64,000 bases of DNA from Geitlerinema sp. BBD 1991-9 (GCA_001657325.1 LWRO01000003.1:1-64000), one strand, 5' to 3'. Positions 34,271 through 44,357 are shown, numbered from the stretch's first letter. Translations and numbers: made by a program. Notes: generated from the sequence alone by a model not told the origin.

Positions 34271-36298
34271 TTAACGACGCCCCAACTCAAACTGACGCAA
34301 CTTTCCCATCACGCGCAACACTTCAGCAACACTCCACGCCTGGGCAAAGCACCCTCGGGGATGATGGGGCGCTTCTCCGTCGAAAATTTCGCTAATGCTG
34401 CCCAATCCTGCCGCACAGAGATGTTCTCGCAGAGGTTTAAGGAAACTGCGGGCGCGATCGACATCGCCGTAAACGCGAAAGTGAGCCTCGGCGAAGGCTC
34501 CCAACGGCCAAGTCCAAACCGTGCCTTGATGGTACGCACCATCCCGTTGCAGTCGATCGCCGCCGTAACGTTCGCAATATCTCGGATCGTCGGGTGACAA
34601 CGATCGAAGGCCGTAGGACGTGAGCAGCTTTCGTCCCACCACATCCACCACGGATTTCGCTCGTTCTCCCGTTAGCGGAGCGTTGGACAACGAAACGGCA
34701 AAAATCTGATTCGGGCGCAGCGAAGTATCGACCCCCAAAGGCGTATCCACCACGTCGTAACAGTAACCGCCCTCAGCATACCAAAATCGATCGAATCCCC
34801 GTCGCGCTCGATCGACCAGCTGTTCGTACTCGCAATGAGATTTTCCCAACACTCGTGCGAACTGCACCATCGTACACAGAGCGTTGTACCACAGTGCGTT
34901 CACTTCAACCGGTTTTCCCTGGCGCGGTGTGACGACCCAATCGTCCACTTTGGCATCCATCCAAGTCAGTTGAACGTCGGGTTCTCCCGCATACAGCAAA
35001 CCGTCGTCGTCGAGGTGAATATTGTAACGAGTGCCGCGACAGTGCCAATCCACCACCTCAGACAAGCTGGGAAAAAGGGTTTCAATTAACGCAATATCTT
35101 TCGTCGCCTCGAAATACGCCCGCAGTGCCTCGAAATACCACAACACTGCATCGACCGTGTTGTAAGCTGGGCTGTTGCTGCCGTCAGGAAAGAGATTTGG
35201 CATCATACCCCGATCGAAATATCGGGCAAAAGTTTGTAGAATTGACCGGGCGACTTTCGGCCGTCCCGCCGCCATCGTCAACCCCGGCAAACTAATCGCC
35301 GTATCCCGTCCCCAATCTCCGAACCAAGGATATCCAGCGATAACTGTTTTGCCCGTTTTTTCGCCAGGAATCGATCGATCGACAATAAATCGATCGGCAG
35401 ACAGGGCCAACTGTTCTAACCAGTCGCAATGTCCCCAACGAGCGACGAATCGATCGCGCAGTTGAGTGTCGTAATCCTGCTGACGGTGTAAAGCCGCCTC
35501 GGCTGACTCCGCATCCCAACTGACCTCGGAATGGATACTGGCCGCGATCGTCAGGGACTCTCCCGGTTGTAGCGTCCGCTCCACCGTCGCAACGTGCTGG
35601 TGATTTTCCCAACGTCCCGTTCCGCGATAGCGTTCCACTGCGAGATCGAACTGTTCGTACCACTGGTATTGAGTCGTCCATTGTCCCTCCCCGCGCAACA
35701 TCAGGGGAATTGCACCACGCAAGGGAACGACATCAATTCCCCCACCGACGATTCCAACCTCCCAATTGCCGACGATCGATCCCCCGTGATGGTCGCGATA
35801 GTTCGCGAGAGCATCCAAGGATAAGTGGAAAGGGGCAGACGCTCGATCGAGGGTATAGCGAACGTAAGTCGTATTTTGACCCCGTTCCATCCACACTCGC
35901 TTCGACAGACGTGCATCGGCGATGGCGAACTGCCACACGGGAACAGTGTCATCTAAATAAAACCGTTCTAAGTACAAATAGCCTGAGGGTGAAACCGTTC
36001 CGTCTGCCCAACGATTGGTGCCTAGTTCGATCGATCGATTCAAATACGTGGCCGTTTCGTCGAGTTTTGCCAGCAGCAGCGTCCGTCCCAAGGGAGGTTC
36101 CAAGGCCGCAACGAGCAATCCATGATAGTGGCGCGTTAGCATTCCCGGAACCGTTCCGCAGGCGTAGCCTCCAATGCCGTTCGTCACGAGCCACTCTCGC
36201 GTTTCAGCCCGATCGAGATGTCCACAGATATCCCGCCCGAAATTCACGAATGGTGTCCGTCTCACGACCTCAATCGGATATTTCATGGGGAATTGCAC
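34271..36298 (-). CDS. Amylo-alpha-1,6-glucosidase (glycogen debranching-type enzyme)
   Basis: 675 residues. The N-terminal domain with NGIGGYACGTVPGMLTRHYH and the C-terminal (alpha/alpha)6 barrel with GYPWFGDWGRDTAISLPGLT, NTVDAVLWYFEAL and DGAYHQGTVWTWPLGAFAEA are those of the archaeal/bacterial type GDE (GH133-like). It would cleave alpha-1,6 branches of glycogen. Asp residues in GDWGRD are candidate catalytic acids of the family. It starts at ATG 36298, with ATG 36286 as an alternative. No glycogen-cluster neighbours are present. Confidence 0.88.
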   Translation of the reverse strand: MQFPMKYPIEVVRRTPFVNFGRDICGHLDRAETREWLVTNGIGGYACGTVPGMLTRHYHGLLVAALEPPLGRTLLLAKLDETATYLNRSIELGTNRWADGTVSPSGYLYLERFYLDDTVPVWQFAIADARLSKRVWMERGQNTTYVRYTLDRASAPFHLSLDALANYRDHHGGSIVGNWEVGIVGGGIDVVPLRGAIPLMLRGEGQWTTQYQWYEQFDLAVERYRGTGRWENHQHVATVERTLQPGESLTIAASIHSEVSWDAESAEAALHRQQDYDTQLRDRFVARWGHCDWLEQLALSADRFIVDRSIPGEKTGKTVIAGYPWFGDWGRDTAISLPGLTMAAGRPKVARSILQTFARYFDRGMMPNLFPDGSNSPAYNTVDAVLWYFEALRAYFEATKDIALIETLFPSLSEVVDWHCRGTRYNIHLDDDGLLYAGEPDVQLTWMDAKVDDWVVTPRQGKPVEVNALWYNALCTMVQFARVLGKSHCEYEQLVDRARRGFDRFWYAEGGYCYDVVDTPLGVDTSLRPNQIFAVSLSNAPLTGERAKSVVDVVGRKLLTSYGLRSLSPDDPRYCERYGGDRLQRDGAYHQGTVWTWPLGAFAEAHFRVYGDVDRARSFLKPLREHLCAAGLGSISEIFDGEAPHHPRGCFAQAWSVAEVLRVMGKLRQFELGRR

Positions 36299-36407
36299 AG
36301 AGGGGGCGATGTAGCGATCCTACATCGATCTCGAATCTTGAATTGCCATGTCTGTGGGAATTTTAGGGAAACACCTCTCGCACGCCAGACTGGGCGAGTT
36401 CCCCCCA

Positions 36408-37538
36408 TTAACGATCTCGATCTCTCGGATAGGGATCGTTGACAAATCCCAACTCATAAAGCTGTCGGTAAGCGTTCTTACCCAAATCCCGCGTTGGATT
36501 CTGAGACCCCAGAATTTGCACTAACAGTGGCACCGCAAGTTCCGGTTGATTTCGCGCGCGGTGCAACAGCGCCAGTTGATACGTCGCCTCATCTCGCAGT
36601 TGTGCCGACTCCAAAGCCAACCGCCGCTGCTCTTCGTAAATTCGGTTTTCAATTCCCGAAAAACTACCGGCCAGTTGTTGGTAGTAATTCGACAGTCGGT
36701 TGGAAATTTCCCGAGCTTCTTGTAAAACCTGAATCGCTCGATCGTAATCTTCCGACAGCACCGCCTCTTGCGCGTCTTCCATCAATCCCTCAACCCCTTT
36801 CACGCTGAGAATTGTATCTTCTCCGAGGGTCGCCATCGGATTGGACTGAGCAGACGCATCTTCCTCCGTTTCAGACGCTTCCGACAAGTCCTCTGCTTCA
36901 GATACCGGCTCTGCTTCCGACGAGTCTTCCGCTTCAGGTACTTCGGGTTCCGAATCTCGTTCGATCTCAAACGACGATCGAACAAATCCCAATTCGTAAA
37001 GTTGACGATACGCTTGATTCCCCAGCTCCCGCGTTGGGTTTTGAGAACCGACAATCTGGACGAACAGCGGTACTGCGAGTTCCGGTTGATTTTGCGCCCG
37101 GTGCAGCAGGGCGAGGCGGTAAGTTGTGGTATCGCGCAACTGTGCGGCCTCCAGCGCCATCCTACGCTGCTGTTCGTAAATTCGGTTGTCAATACCTGAA
37201 AAAACCGTTGAAAGTTGCTGGTAAAAATTCGAGAGTTGGTTGCTCAATTCCCGTGCGTCTTGCAGTTTGCGAAGGGCAAGATCGTAATCCTCAACGAGTA
37301 CCGCATCGCTGGCTTCGTCCGCCAGTTGCACGATCCCTTGTAAACTGAGGAAACTGTCCTGCATAGCCCCCTCTGACACGACCGCAGTAGACTGCTCGCG
37401 TTCAGATGAGTCGAGGGATTCGAGGGGCGTTTGAGCTAAAGTGTTAGAAGAACCGAGAGCGCACGCCGCCACCGTCAAAACGACGATCGCAGGGTCAGAC
37501 AATTTAAGGCGGCGGAACCCAAAAGGTTGAAATCGCAT
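36408..37538 (-). CDS. Periplasmic protein with two copies of one domain
   Basis: 376 residues with a signal peptide (PAIVVLTVAACALGSSNTLAQ, cleavage near residue 36). Two domains of about 115 residues, at roughly 69-185 and 258-373, match closely: DYDLALRKLQDARELSNQLS against DYDRAIQVLQEAREISNRLS, and both end with NPTR-LG--AYRQLYELGFV. They are joined by a Glu/Ser-rich acidic linker. The helix-pair repeats (RLALLHRAQNQPELAVPLFV) look like TPR-type packing. No known family. It is probably a scaffold or binding protein in the periplasm. Confidence 0.75.
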   Translation of the reverse strand: MRFQPFGFRRLKLSDPAIVVLTVAACALGSSNTLAQTPLESLDSSEREQSTAVVSEGAMQDSFLSLQGIVQLADEASDAVLVEDYDLALRKLQDARELSNQLSNFYQQLSTVFSGIDNRIYEQQRRMALEAAQLRDTTTYRLALLHRAQNQPELAVPLFVQIVGSQNPTRELGNQAYRQLYELGFVRSSFEIERDSEPEVPEAEDSSEAEPVSEAEDLSEASETEEDASAQSNPMATLGEDTILSVKGVEGLMEDAQEAVLSEDYDRAIQVLQEAREISNRLSNYYQQLAGSFSGIENRIYEEQRRLALESAQLRDEATYQLALLHRARNQPELAVPLLVQILGSQNPTRDLGKNAYRQLYELGFVNDPYPRDRDR

Positions 37539-37745
37539 GTGTAACGTTCACCGATGCAGTGACAGGACGGACTCCGAGCCAACTTCACAGAAGACGGTAC
37601 GACTCACGGGGCTGACTCGCTCCGACAAAGCCGTATCTTAACATTTCTTCGTCCGATCGAGAGACCTTCCGGACGATCGCATCGATCGTGACCGATTGCC
37701 CTCCTTTTTCCTAAAATGAAATTGGCTTTAAGAGAGGCGACAATC

Positions 37746-39830
37746 GTGGCTGAAGAACTGGGAACAACGCTACAACGGGGAGGCGAAACCTTAGCCCTCG
37801 ACAAAGCACTCGATCGATTTACAGCCCGTCCCAACGACCCAGACTCGATCGACGCACTCACCGAACGCATTCCCGCTCAATTCTGCGATACCGTTCCGGT
37901 GGGTTCGCGACGAGAAGCCATCCTCTTAGAATTCCGCGTCGCCGATCCCGATCGACTCAACGATGCGATGGTGGCCACCCGCAATCTCGACGAGATCGCC
38001 TTTGTCAGTCACGTGTACCAAATCCGAGACAATCCCGGTACCTTCGTGTATCTCGCCGACGAAATCACCGCTCAGTTCGACGACGCTGTTTCCGAAGCCG
38101 AACGCAACGCGATCGCCACCGATCTCGGCTTGCAGCTTCTCAAACCCCTCGAAGGCTTACCCGGTGCGTTCGTCTACCGCGTGACCAAAAACGCCACCGA
38201 AAACCCCATCAAACTAGCCAATCGCCTCATCGATCGAGACGAGGTTCTCGCCGCCGAACCCAACATTGTCATCCGTTCTTCCCCCGCCTATCGTCCCGCC
38301 GACGATCTCTATTCCCGTCAATGGTATCTTCACCACGACGGCGGTGCTTTACTGTCGCCCAACTCCCATATTTTCGCCGAGCAAGCCTGGGATATCACCC
38401 AGGGCGATCGATCGATCGTCGTTGCCATCGCAGACGATTCGATCGACATCGACCATCCCGACTTTCAAGGCATCGGTAAAATCGTCGCCCCTCGAGATTT
38501 GCGCGGCAAAGACTTTCTCCCCCTTCCTGAAGCCGAAACCGACAACCACGGAACCGCCTGTGCGGGAGTCTGTCTGGCTGAAGAAACTGGAAAAGGCATC
38601 GTCGGCGTTGCCCCCGGCTGTGCCTTAATGCCCGTTCGCACCACGGGCTACCTCGACGACGACTCGATCGAAGAGCTGTTTGACTGGGCCGTCGAACACA
38701 ACGCCGCCGTCATCTCCTGTAGTTGGGGTGCCAGTGCCGTTTACTTCCGCCTCTCCATGCGCCAATACGCCGCCGTCACCCGCGCCGCTACTCAAGGCCG
38801 GAGCGGCAAAGGCTGCGTTGTCGTCTTCGCGGCGGGCAATGCCAACCGACCCACCCAAGGCACACTCAACGAACGAGGCTGGCCGAACAACGTCATCTCG
38901 GGAACCACCCGCTGGATGAGTGGATTTGCCGCACATCCCAATGCGATCTGCGTTGCCGCTTCAACGAGTCTCGGGAAAAAGGCCGCGTACAGCAATTGGG
39001 GCCCCGACATTTCTGTCTGCGCCCCCAGCAACAACGCACCTCCCGGCATCTGGTTGCAACAAACGGGCTTTATCAGCACCGCTCCCGCCGTCACGCAAGC
39101 GCTATCCGGCTTGGGCATTTTTACCACCGATCGAACGGGAACCTCTGGATACAGTCGAGACGACTACACCTTTGGCTTTGGCGGAACCTCCAGCGCTTGC
39201 CCCGTCGTCGCTGGCGTTGCCGCCCTCGTCCTGTCCGTCAATCCCGATTTGACGGCTGCCGAGGTGAAAGACCTTCTCCAACGCACAGCCGACAAAATCA
39301 CCGATGCCGAAGCCGATCCGCAACTGGGCAAACGTTTGGGAACTTACGACAGTCACGGTCATTCCCAGTGGTTCGGTTACGGCAGAGTCAACGCCCACCG
39401 AGCGGTACTCGAAGCCAAAACCCTTCAAGACATTTCCGCTACAGTAACGAAGCGGGTACGGGGGACAAACGATCGAGACTTTCCGATTCCCGACAACCAT
39501 CCCGACGGCGTTCGCAGTCCCATCCGCGTCCTCGAAGATTTACCCGTTGCCGACCTTTCGGTCAACATCGACTTAGAACACGACTATCTCGGAGATCTCG
39601 AAGTATCCCTCGTCGCGCCCAACGGTCAACGGGTTTTACTCCAAGGGCGACGTGCTGGACGACAAACCCACGTAGTTGCCAATTTTTCCCTCGCCAACGC
39701 TCCCCAACTCGCTAAGTTTCGCGGTTTGTCCGCCGAAGGAACTTGGTACTTAGAAGCCATCGACCTCGCACCTGGCGACACGGGAACCCTCAAGCGCTGG
39801 CAGCTCACCCTAGGGATGGGGAACGGATAA
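37746..39830 (+). CDS. Subtilisin-family (S8) protease with C-terminal P domain
   Basis: 694 residues from GTG 37746, which is preceded by AGAGAGG at good spacing. ATG 37716 is in frame but lacks a ribosome site. The catalytic triad is visible: Asp in VVAIADDSIDIDHPDF, His in DNHGTACAG, Ser in GGTSSACPVVAG, with the oxyanion region VFAAGNA. The first 180 residues are a prodomain-like region and the last 125 a jelly-roll P domain (LEHDYLGDLEVSLVAPNGQR). It resembles the calcium-dependent protease PrcA of filamentous cyanobacteria. No Sec signal is visible. Confidence 0.88.
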   Translation: MAEELGTTLQRGGETLALDKALDRFTARPNDPDSIDALTERIPAQFCDTVPVGSRREAILLEFRVADPDRLNDAMVATRNLDEIAFVSHVYQIRDNPGTFVYLADEITAQFDDAVSEAERNAIATDLGLQLLKPLEGLPGAFVYRVTKNATENPIKLANRLIDRDEVLAAEPNIVIRSSPAYRPADDLYSRQWYLHHDGGALLSPNSHIFAEQAWDITQGDRSIVVAIADDSIDIDHPDFQGIGKIVAPRDLRGKDFLPLPEAETDNHGTACAGVCLAEETGKGIVGVAPGCALMPVRTTGYLDDDSIEELFDWAVEHNAAVISCSWGASAVYFRLSMRQYAAVTRAATQGRSGKGCVVVFAAGNANRPTQGTLNERGWPNNVISGTTRWMSGFAAHPNAICVAASTSLGKKAAYSNWGPDISVCAPSNNAPPGIWLQQTGFISTAPAVTQALSGLGIFTTDRTGTSGYSRDDYTFGFGGTSSACPVVAGVAALVLSVNPDLTAAEVKDLLQRTADKITDAEADPQLGKRLGTYDSHGHSQWFGYGRVNAHRAVLEAKTLQDISATVTKRVRGTNDRDFPIPDNHPDGVRSPIRVLEDLPVADLSVNIDLEHDYLGDLEVSLVAPNGQRVLLQGRRAGRQTHVVANFSLANAPQLAKFRGLSAEGTWYLEAIDLAPGDTGTLKRWQLTLGMGNG

Positions 39831-39833
39831 GTC

Positions 39834-39861
39834 GATTTACGATTTACGATTTACGATTTAC
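39834..39861. repeat. Four tandem copies of GATTTAC
   Basis: Perfect heptanucleotide repeats just after the protease stop, followed by a decayed fifth copy. This is an STRR-like cyanobacterial repeat. No promoter motif for folC was seen within it. Confidence 0.9.
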
Positions 39862-39895
39862 GATTGGGACGGTTCGGGAAATTTACGATTGCGGA

Positions 39896-41149
39896 ATGCT
39901 CGACTCGTTTTTAGATCGCTTCGCTCACTTCGGCGTTCATTTGGGACTCGATCGAATCCAAACGCTCCTCGCCAACCTCGGCAACCCACAGCAGCGCGTT
40001 CCCATCGTTCACGTTGCGGGTACGAACGGTAAAGGTTCGGTGTGTGCTTATCTCAGTTCCATTCTCACAGCGGCTGGATATCGCACCGGACGTTACACCT
40101 CCCCTCACCTCGTCAGTTGGTGCGAGCGCGTTTGCATCGACGGAACGCCAATTCCAGAACCCGAATTTGCCGAACTGTTAAAGCGCGTGGCGGCGGCGAT
40201 CGATCCCGATCGACCCACTCCCACACAGTTTGAAGTCGTCACGGCAGCGGCGTGGCTCTACTTTGCCGAGCAGTCGGTCGATATTGCTGTTATCGAGGTC
40301 GGACTCGGTGGACGACTCGATGCCACCAACGTCTGCGATCGACCCCTCGTCAGCGTGATTACCTCCATCAGTCGCGATCACTGGCAGCGTCTCGGCTCGA
40401 CGCTGGCTGAAATTGCCTTTGAAAAAGCGGGAATCCTCAAACGGGACCGTCCGGTCGTTCTCGGGCCTTTACCCCCAGAGGCCGAAGACATTTTCCTAGA
40501 GCGCATTGAAGCCCTTGACTGTCCGGCCGTTTGGGTCGAACCCGCCACCGCTCTTTCCGAGACCGAAGCGATTGACAACGGCTTTCGCTATCCACTTCCC
40601 CTTCCAGGAGACGTGCAACTGCTCAACTCAGCGTTGACCTTGGCGACGGTGCGACAGTTGCGACAGCAAGGCTGGCAAATTTCTGACGACGCAATCGTTC
40701 GAGGCACGAACAACACCCGTTGGCGCGGACGCTTGGAGTGGCTGACGTGGCGAGATCGAAAAATCCTCATCGACGGGGCCCACAACGTGGCTTCGGCGGA
40801 CGTCTTGCGACGTTACGTCGATCGACAACAAACCCTAGTAACGTGGGTGATGGGGATGCTCTCGTCGAAAGATGTAGAAGGAATTTTAACAACTCTGTTG
40901 CGGCCGGGCGATCGCGTTCGCTTCCTTCCCGTTCCCGGTCACAGTTTTGCGACACCGTCAGATTTAGCAATCCTAGCCGTCGATATCTGTCCCGAACTAG
41001 CCGGGTGTGCGACTGACGACGTCGATGTGAGAGCCGCATTGACGGCTGCTTGTAAGGATGAAGGACGACTACCCGTATTGTGCGGTTCTCTGTACCTCAT
41101 CGGCGACTTTTTCCGCACCCAAGCGATTTCTGAAATCCGGAACGCTTAG
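39896..41149 (+). CDS. folC: Folylpolyglutamate synthase / dihydrofolate synthase
   Basis: 417 residues from ATG 39896. Mur-ligase-type ATP site VAGTNGKGSVCAYLSSILTA near 40-59 and the folate-site pattern RYTSPHLVSWCER. Also FEVVTAAAWLYFAE, EVGLGGRLDATN, SRDHWQRLGSTLAEIAFEKA and the C-terminal LIDGAHN. It adds glutamates to folates and usually also makes dihydrofolate from dihydropteroate. Length and motifs are standard. The longer frame upstream runs through the 7-bp repeat and is not coding. Confidence 0.95.
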   Translation: MLDSFLDRFAHFGVHLGLDRIQTLLANLGNPQQRVPIVHVAGTNGKGSVCAYLSSILTAAGYRTGRYTSPHLVSWCERVCIDGTPIPEPEFAELLKRVAAAIDPDRPTPTQFEVVTAAAWLYFAEQSVDIAVIEVGLGGRLDATNVCDRPLVSVITSISRDHWQRLGSTLAEIAFEKAGILKRDRPVVLGPLPPEAEDIFLERIEALDCPAVWVEPATALSETEAIDNGFRYPLPLPGDVQLLNSALTLATVRQLRQQGWQISDDAIVRGTNNTRWRGRLEWLTWRDRKILIDGAHNVASADVLRRYVDRQQTLVTWVMGMLSSKDVEGILTTLLRPGDRVRFLPVPGHSFATPSDLAILAVDICPELAGCATDDVDVRAALTAACKDEGRLPVLCGSLYLIGDFFRTQAISEIRNA

Positions 41150-41180
41150 GGTCGCAGCGATCCCCTTCAGACATCACGCC

Positions 41181-44100
41181 TTACCAATCCTTCCTTAACC
41201 GTTGTGTGGCGTCTTCCGCCGACAAGGGCTGTCCGAACCAATTCCCTTGAAAATGAGGACACTTCAGCGCACGCAATCGATCGAATTGCGCTTGTGTTTC
41301 CACACCGTCCGCTACCACTCGGAGGTTCAGCACGCTTCCAAATGCCACGATCGCCGCAATCGCTGCCGCATTGTAGGGGTCTTCCTCGAGATCGCGAACG
41401 CAACTCGAGTGAATTTTCAGGGTTTGAAGGGGGAAGATGGGAAGAGAACTCAGAGAAGCCTCGCCCGTCCCGAAGCGATCGAGGGCGATGGATACTCCTA
41501 TTTTCTGAAGTTGCGCTACACTCTCGCGAATGTCTTCCGTCTGTTCCATCGCCACCGTTTCGGGAATCGCCAACTCCAACTGGCTCGCCTCGATCTCGGT
41601 TGTGACGAACAGTTTTTCAAGGAATCCAGCCAAGCCCGGTTGTTGGAGTTCGCAGGCTGACAGCGTTGCTGAAATTCGCGCTGGCGACAATTTCAGAGTC
41701 TGCCATGCCTGAATTTGCTGACAGATCGTCTGTAACGCCCACTGTCCGATCTCAACGAGCAAGCCGTTATCTTCCGCTAAGGAGAGAAACTGAGATGGAC
41801 GTAACATCCCTCGCGTCGGGTGCTGCCAATGCAAGTGTGCTTGCCAACTGACGATCTCGCCATCGAGATCGACCTGCGGTTGATAGTACAACACGAACTC
41901 GTTGCGTTCTAAGGCTTGTTGCAGGTTTTCGAGCGTTGCGAGATGTTCTGACGTCGGGGCGTCTTCTTCCGATCGTCCGGTGTTTATCGTGTCAGTATAG
42001 AGCTGGTAATTGTTACGACCGGCATCTTTTGCCCGATAGAGTGCAATGTCGGCGTGTTTGACGAGCTGTTCGGGATCTTGACCGTCGGTTGGATATAACG
42101 CAATTCCAATACTCGTACTCGTGTGAAGTGTATGTCCGTCGATTTGAAACGGAGACTCGAGGGTGTTCAGCAAGCGGCGTGCGATTTTACCGGCATCTTG
42201 CAGTTCGCGGATTTGCGGCAACATCAGGAGAAACTCGTCTCCTCCCCATCGCGCCACGAGATCGCACTGGCGCAAGCAACGACACAAGCGACGACTCACT
42301 TGCTGCAACAGCTGGTCGCCGATGGCGTGGCCGAGAGTATCGTTAATTGTTTTAAATCGATCGAGATCGAGAAAACAAACGGCAATCGTCTCTCCGTTGC
42401 GTTTGGCCCGGGCGAGGGCAGCTTGTAAGTGTTCGTCGAACAGCAAGCGGTTGGGCAATCCGGTCAGGAGATCGTGAAACGCCCGATAGTGAACGATTTC
42501 GGTGGTGCGTTGGTGTTGGATCGCACTGCCCAAACTCGCGGCGATTGCCTGTAGGATCGATAGTTCGCTCTCTTGCGATCCCAACCATTCGGTTGCGGAT
42601 GCCTCTAAACTCAAATATCCCCAATTTTTATCTTCAATGACGATGGGAAGCAGCCAAAATTGGGTAATGTCGCTCGCTTCGAGAGCTTGTCGAACCGTGT
42701 CCGGCGCTCGATCGAGGGTCTCGTAAATCCATTGTCCCTTCGACAGCAAACTGTAGTATTCCGGTGTGAGGGGAAACGTTGCGTCCGTTTGATTTTGAGG
42801 AGGCGGGGTCTCATGGGTCGAACGTTGTACCTCCTCGGAACGATGCCACTCGTAACACAGATAGGTTAGGGGTGGATAAACCGTCAAATCGCCGTATTCA
42901 ACAACGCCAATTCTCACGACTCGTGTTGTTTCACCGACAATGGCGAGGGCTTGAGGAATCGTGTTGGCGCGATTGCTGTGGGCGATGAGCGTTTGCAGGG
43001 CGCGGGACGTTCCGTCGAGGAGAGCGTCGCGGTAGTGCAGTTGGCGTTCGGCTTGTTTGTGTTGCGTAATATCTTCGATACAGCCTTCGATGGCGGCTTG
43101 GGTCGCGTCGCCGTTTACGACCAAGCGAGCTGTCTCGCGAATCCACACGATCGATCGATCGCGACGATAAACCTGAGTCTCGAACCGGACACTACCGCGA
43201 CCTTCTCGCACCTGCTTCAGAAATGCCGCTCGTTCTTCGGGATTGACGTATCGTTCGACGGCGAGATCCTTCGCCTCTACAAGAAAGGTCTCGGGATCGC
43301 CGTAGCCGAAAATACTCGCCAACATGGGATTGACGGTCGTATAGCGACCGTCGGGAGTGGTTTGGTAAATCCCAGCAACTGCGTTGTTAAAGATATTGTG
43401 ATATTTCTTGTGATGGAGAACGACCCCGAGTTGAACGGTAATTGCCGAGACGAGGGAAACTTTCTGTCGATTGGCGTGTAGGGCGTTGCGGATAAAAAAG
43501 ACGAGAACGCCGAGGACTTCACCTTTGATGAGAAGCGGCATCGCCAATCCGACTGAAAATCCATGGGCGATGGCACTGGCGGGACGTAGCAGATCGAGGC
43601 TGGAATCGGGAGGAGCAGTGGAGGGGTCGCCGATGGTCTCAGCAGACCAAACTTGTCCGAACCAACCGGCTTCGGAGGGAAACGTCAATCCTTCATGCTG
43701 TTGGCGAAACGATCGATCGGCGTCCGAGCGACTGTACTCGGCCGAACTGCGTTCTAAGGTCGTACTTTGACGACTCAGCACCCACGCTTCGCCGTAGTCC
43801 CATTCCGTCGCGTCGCAAATTTTTCGTAACGCGACGTTGAGAGCGGCGGGAAAGTCTGGAGATTCTGCAATCGCAAGGGTTATCGTCTGGAGCAATCTCG
43901 CTTCTTGGAGGACGCGCCGTCGCTCGCTAGTGTCTTGACACAAACCGACGATTTGACGGACGCGATGCTGAGGGTCGGTAATGGGCGAAAGGGAAACCAG
44001 TAACGTGACCGTTCGATCGCCCTGTTCCCAAGACACTTCGCAATGGGTGGGTTTCCCCTGTCGCCAGCATCGATAGCAGTGTTCTTGAATGAGGTTTTCG

Positions 44101-44357
44101 ATCGAATCGGGAAAAACCTTACTGAGCGCGCAACCGATCTCGATGCGGTCGATTGAAAGCATCTGACGACTGACGCGGTTGAGACTGATGAGGTTGAACT
44201 CGAGATCGCTGGCTCGAGACGGCATTTCAACCCCCTGACGCGAGCGCACGTCGACGACGAAAACACCGTCCGACGTTTGCTCGAAAACAGCGTTCAATTC
44301 ACGTTCCGTCAAGACGCACAATTGGGAGTCTTTGGCGGTACACCAGTCGTCATGCAT
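41181..44357 (-). CDS. PAS/GAF sensor with GGDEF and degenerate EAL domain
   Basis: 1058 residues: PAS-like (about 20-145), GAF (about 155-300), PAS/PAC (about 310-430), GAF (about 440-610), GGDEF (about 620-785) and EAL (about 805-1055). The diguanylate cyclase motif RWGGDEFLLML is intact, so c-di-GMP synthesis is likely. In the EAL domain the signature EAL is replaced by QAH (SWQAHLHW), the paired acidic DDFGTG is DRFGTG, AEGVET is ADGVET, and the usual KIDRSF Asp is lost (KIHSSC). Phosphodiesterase activity is therefore unlikely, and the domain may bind c-di-GMP or regulate. No membrane segment. Confidence 0.93.
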   Translation of the reverse strand: MHDDWCTAKDSQLCVLTERELNAVFEQTSDGVFVVDVRSRQGVEMPSRASDLEFNLISLNRVSRQMLSIDRIEIGCALSKVFPDSIENLIQEHCYRCWRQGKPTHCEVSWEQGDRTVTLLVSLSPITDPQHRVRQIVGLCQDTSERRRVLQEARLLQTITLAIAESPDFPAALNVALRKICDATEWDYGEAWVLSRQSTTLERSSAEYSRSDADRSFRQQHEGLTFPSEAGWFGQVWSAETIGDPSTAPPDSSLDLLRPASAIAHGFSVGLAMPLLIKGEVLGVLVFFIRNALHANRQKVSLVSAITVQLGVVLHHKKYHNIFNNAVAGIYQTTPDGRYTTVNPMLASIFGYGDPETFLVEAKDLAVERYVNPEERAAFLKQVREGRGSVRFETQVYRRDRSIVWIRETARLVVNGDATQAAIEGCIEDITQHKQAERQLHYRDALLDGTSRALQTLIAHSNRANTIPQALAIVGETTRVVRIGVVEYGDLTVYPPLTYLCYEWHRSEEVQRSTHETPPPQNQTDATFPLTPEYYSLLSKGQWIYETLDRAPDTVRQALEASDITQFWLLPIVIEDKNWGYLSLEASATEWLGSQESELSILQAIAASLGSAIQHQRTTEIVHYRAFHDLLTGLPNRLLFDEHLQAALARAKRNGETIAVCFLDLDRFKTINDTLGHAIGDQLLQQVSRRLCRCLRQCDLVARWGGDEFLLMLPQIRELQDAGKIARRLLNTLESPFQIDGHTLHTSTSIGIALYPTDGQDPEQLVKHADIALYRAKDAGRNNYQLYTDTINTGRSEEDAPTSEHLATLENLQQALERNEFVLYYQPQVDLDGEIVSWQAHLHWQHPTRGMLRPSQFLSLAEDNGLLVEIGQWALQTICQQIQAWQTLKLSPARISATLSACELQQPGLAGFLEKLFVTTEIEASQLELAIPETVAMEQTEDIRESVAQLQKIGVSIALDRFGTGEASLSSLPIFPLQTLKIHSSCVRDLEEDPYNAAAIAAIVAFGSVLNLRVVADGVETQAQFDRLRALKCPHFQGNWFGQPLSAEDATQRLRKDW

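Noticed and set aside
38723-39715. 330-residue rightward frame
   Set aside because: Arg/Arg-Ser-rich composition and full overlap with the protease gene mark it as a shadow frame.
39834-39868. CRISPR-like repeat
   Set aside because: Seven-base direct tandem units without spacers are an STRR, not a CRISPR array. No other array was seen.
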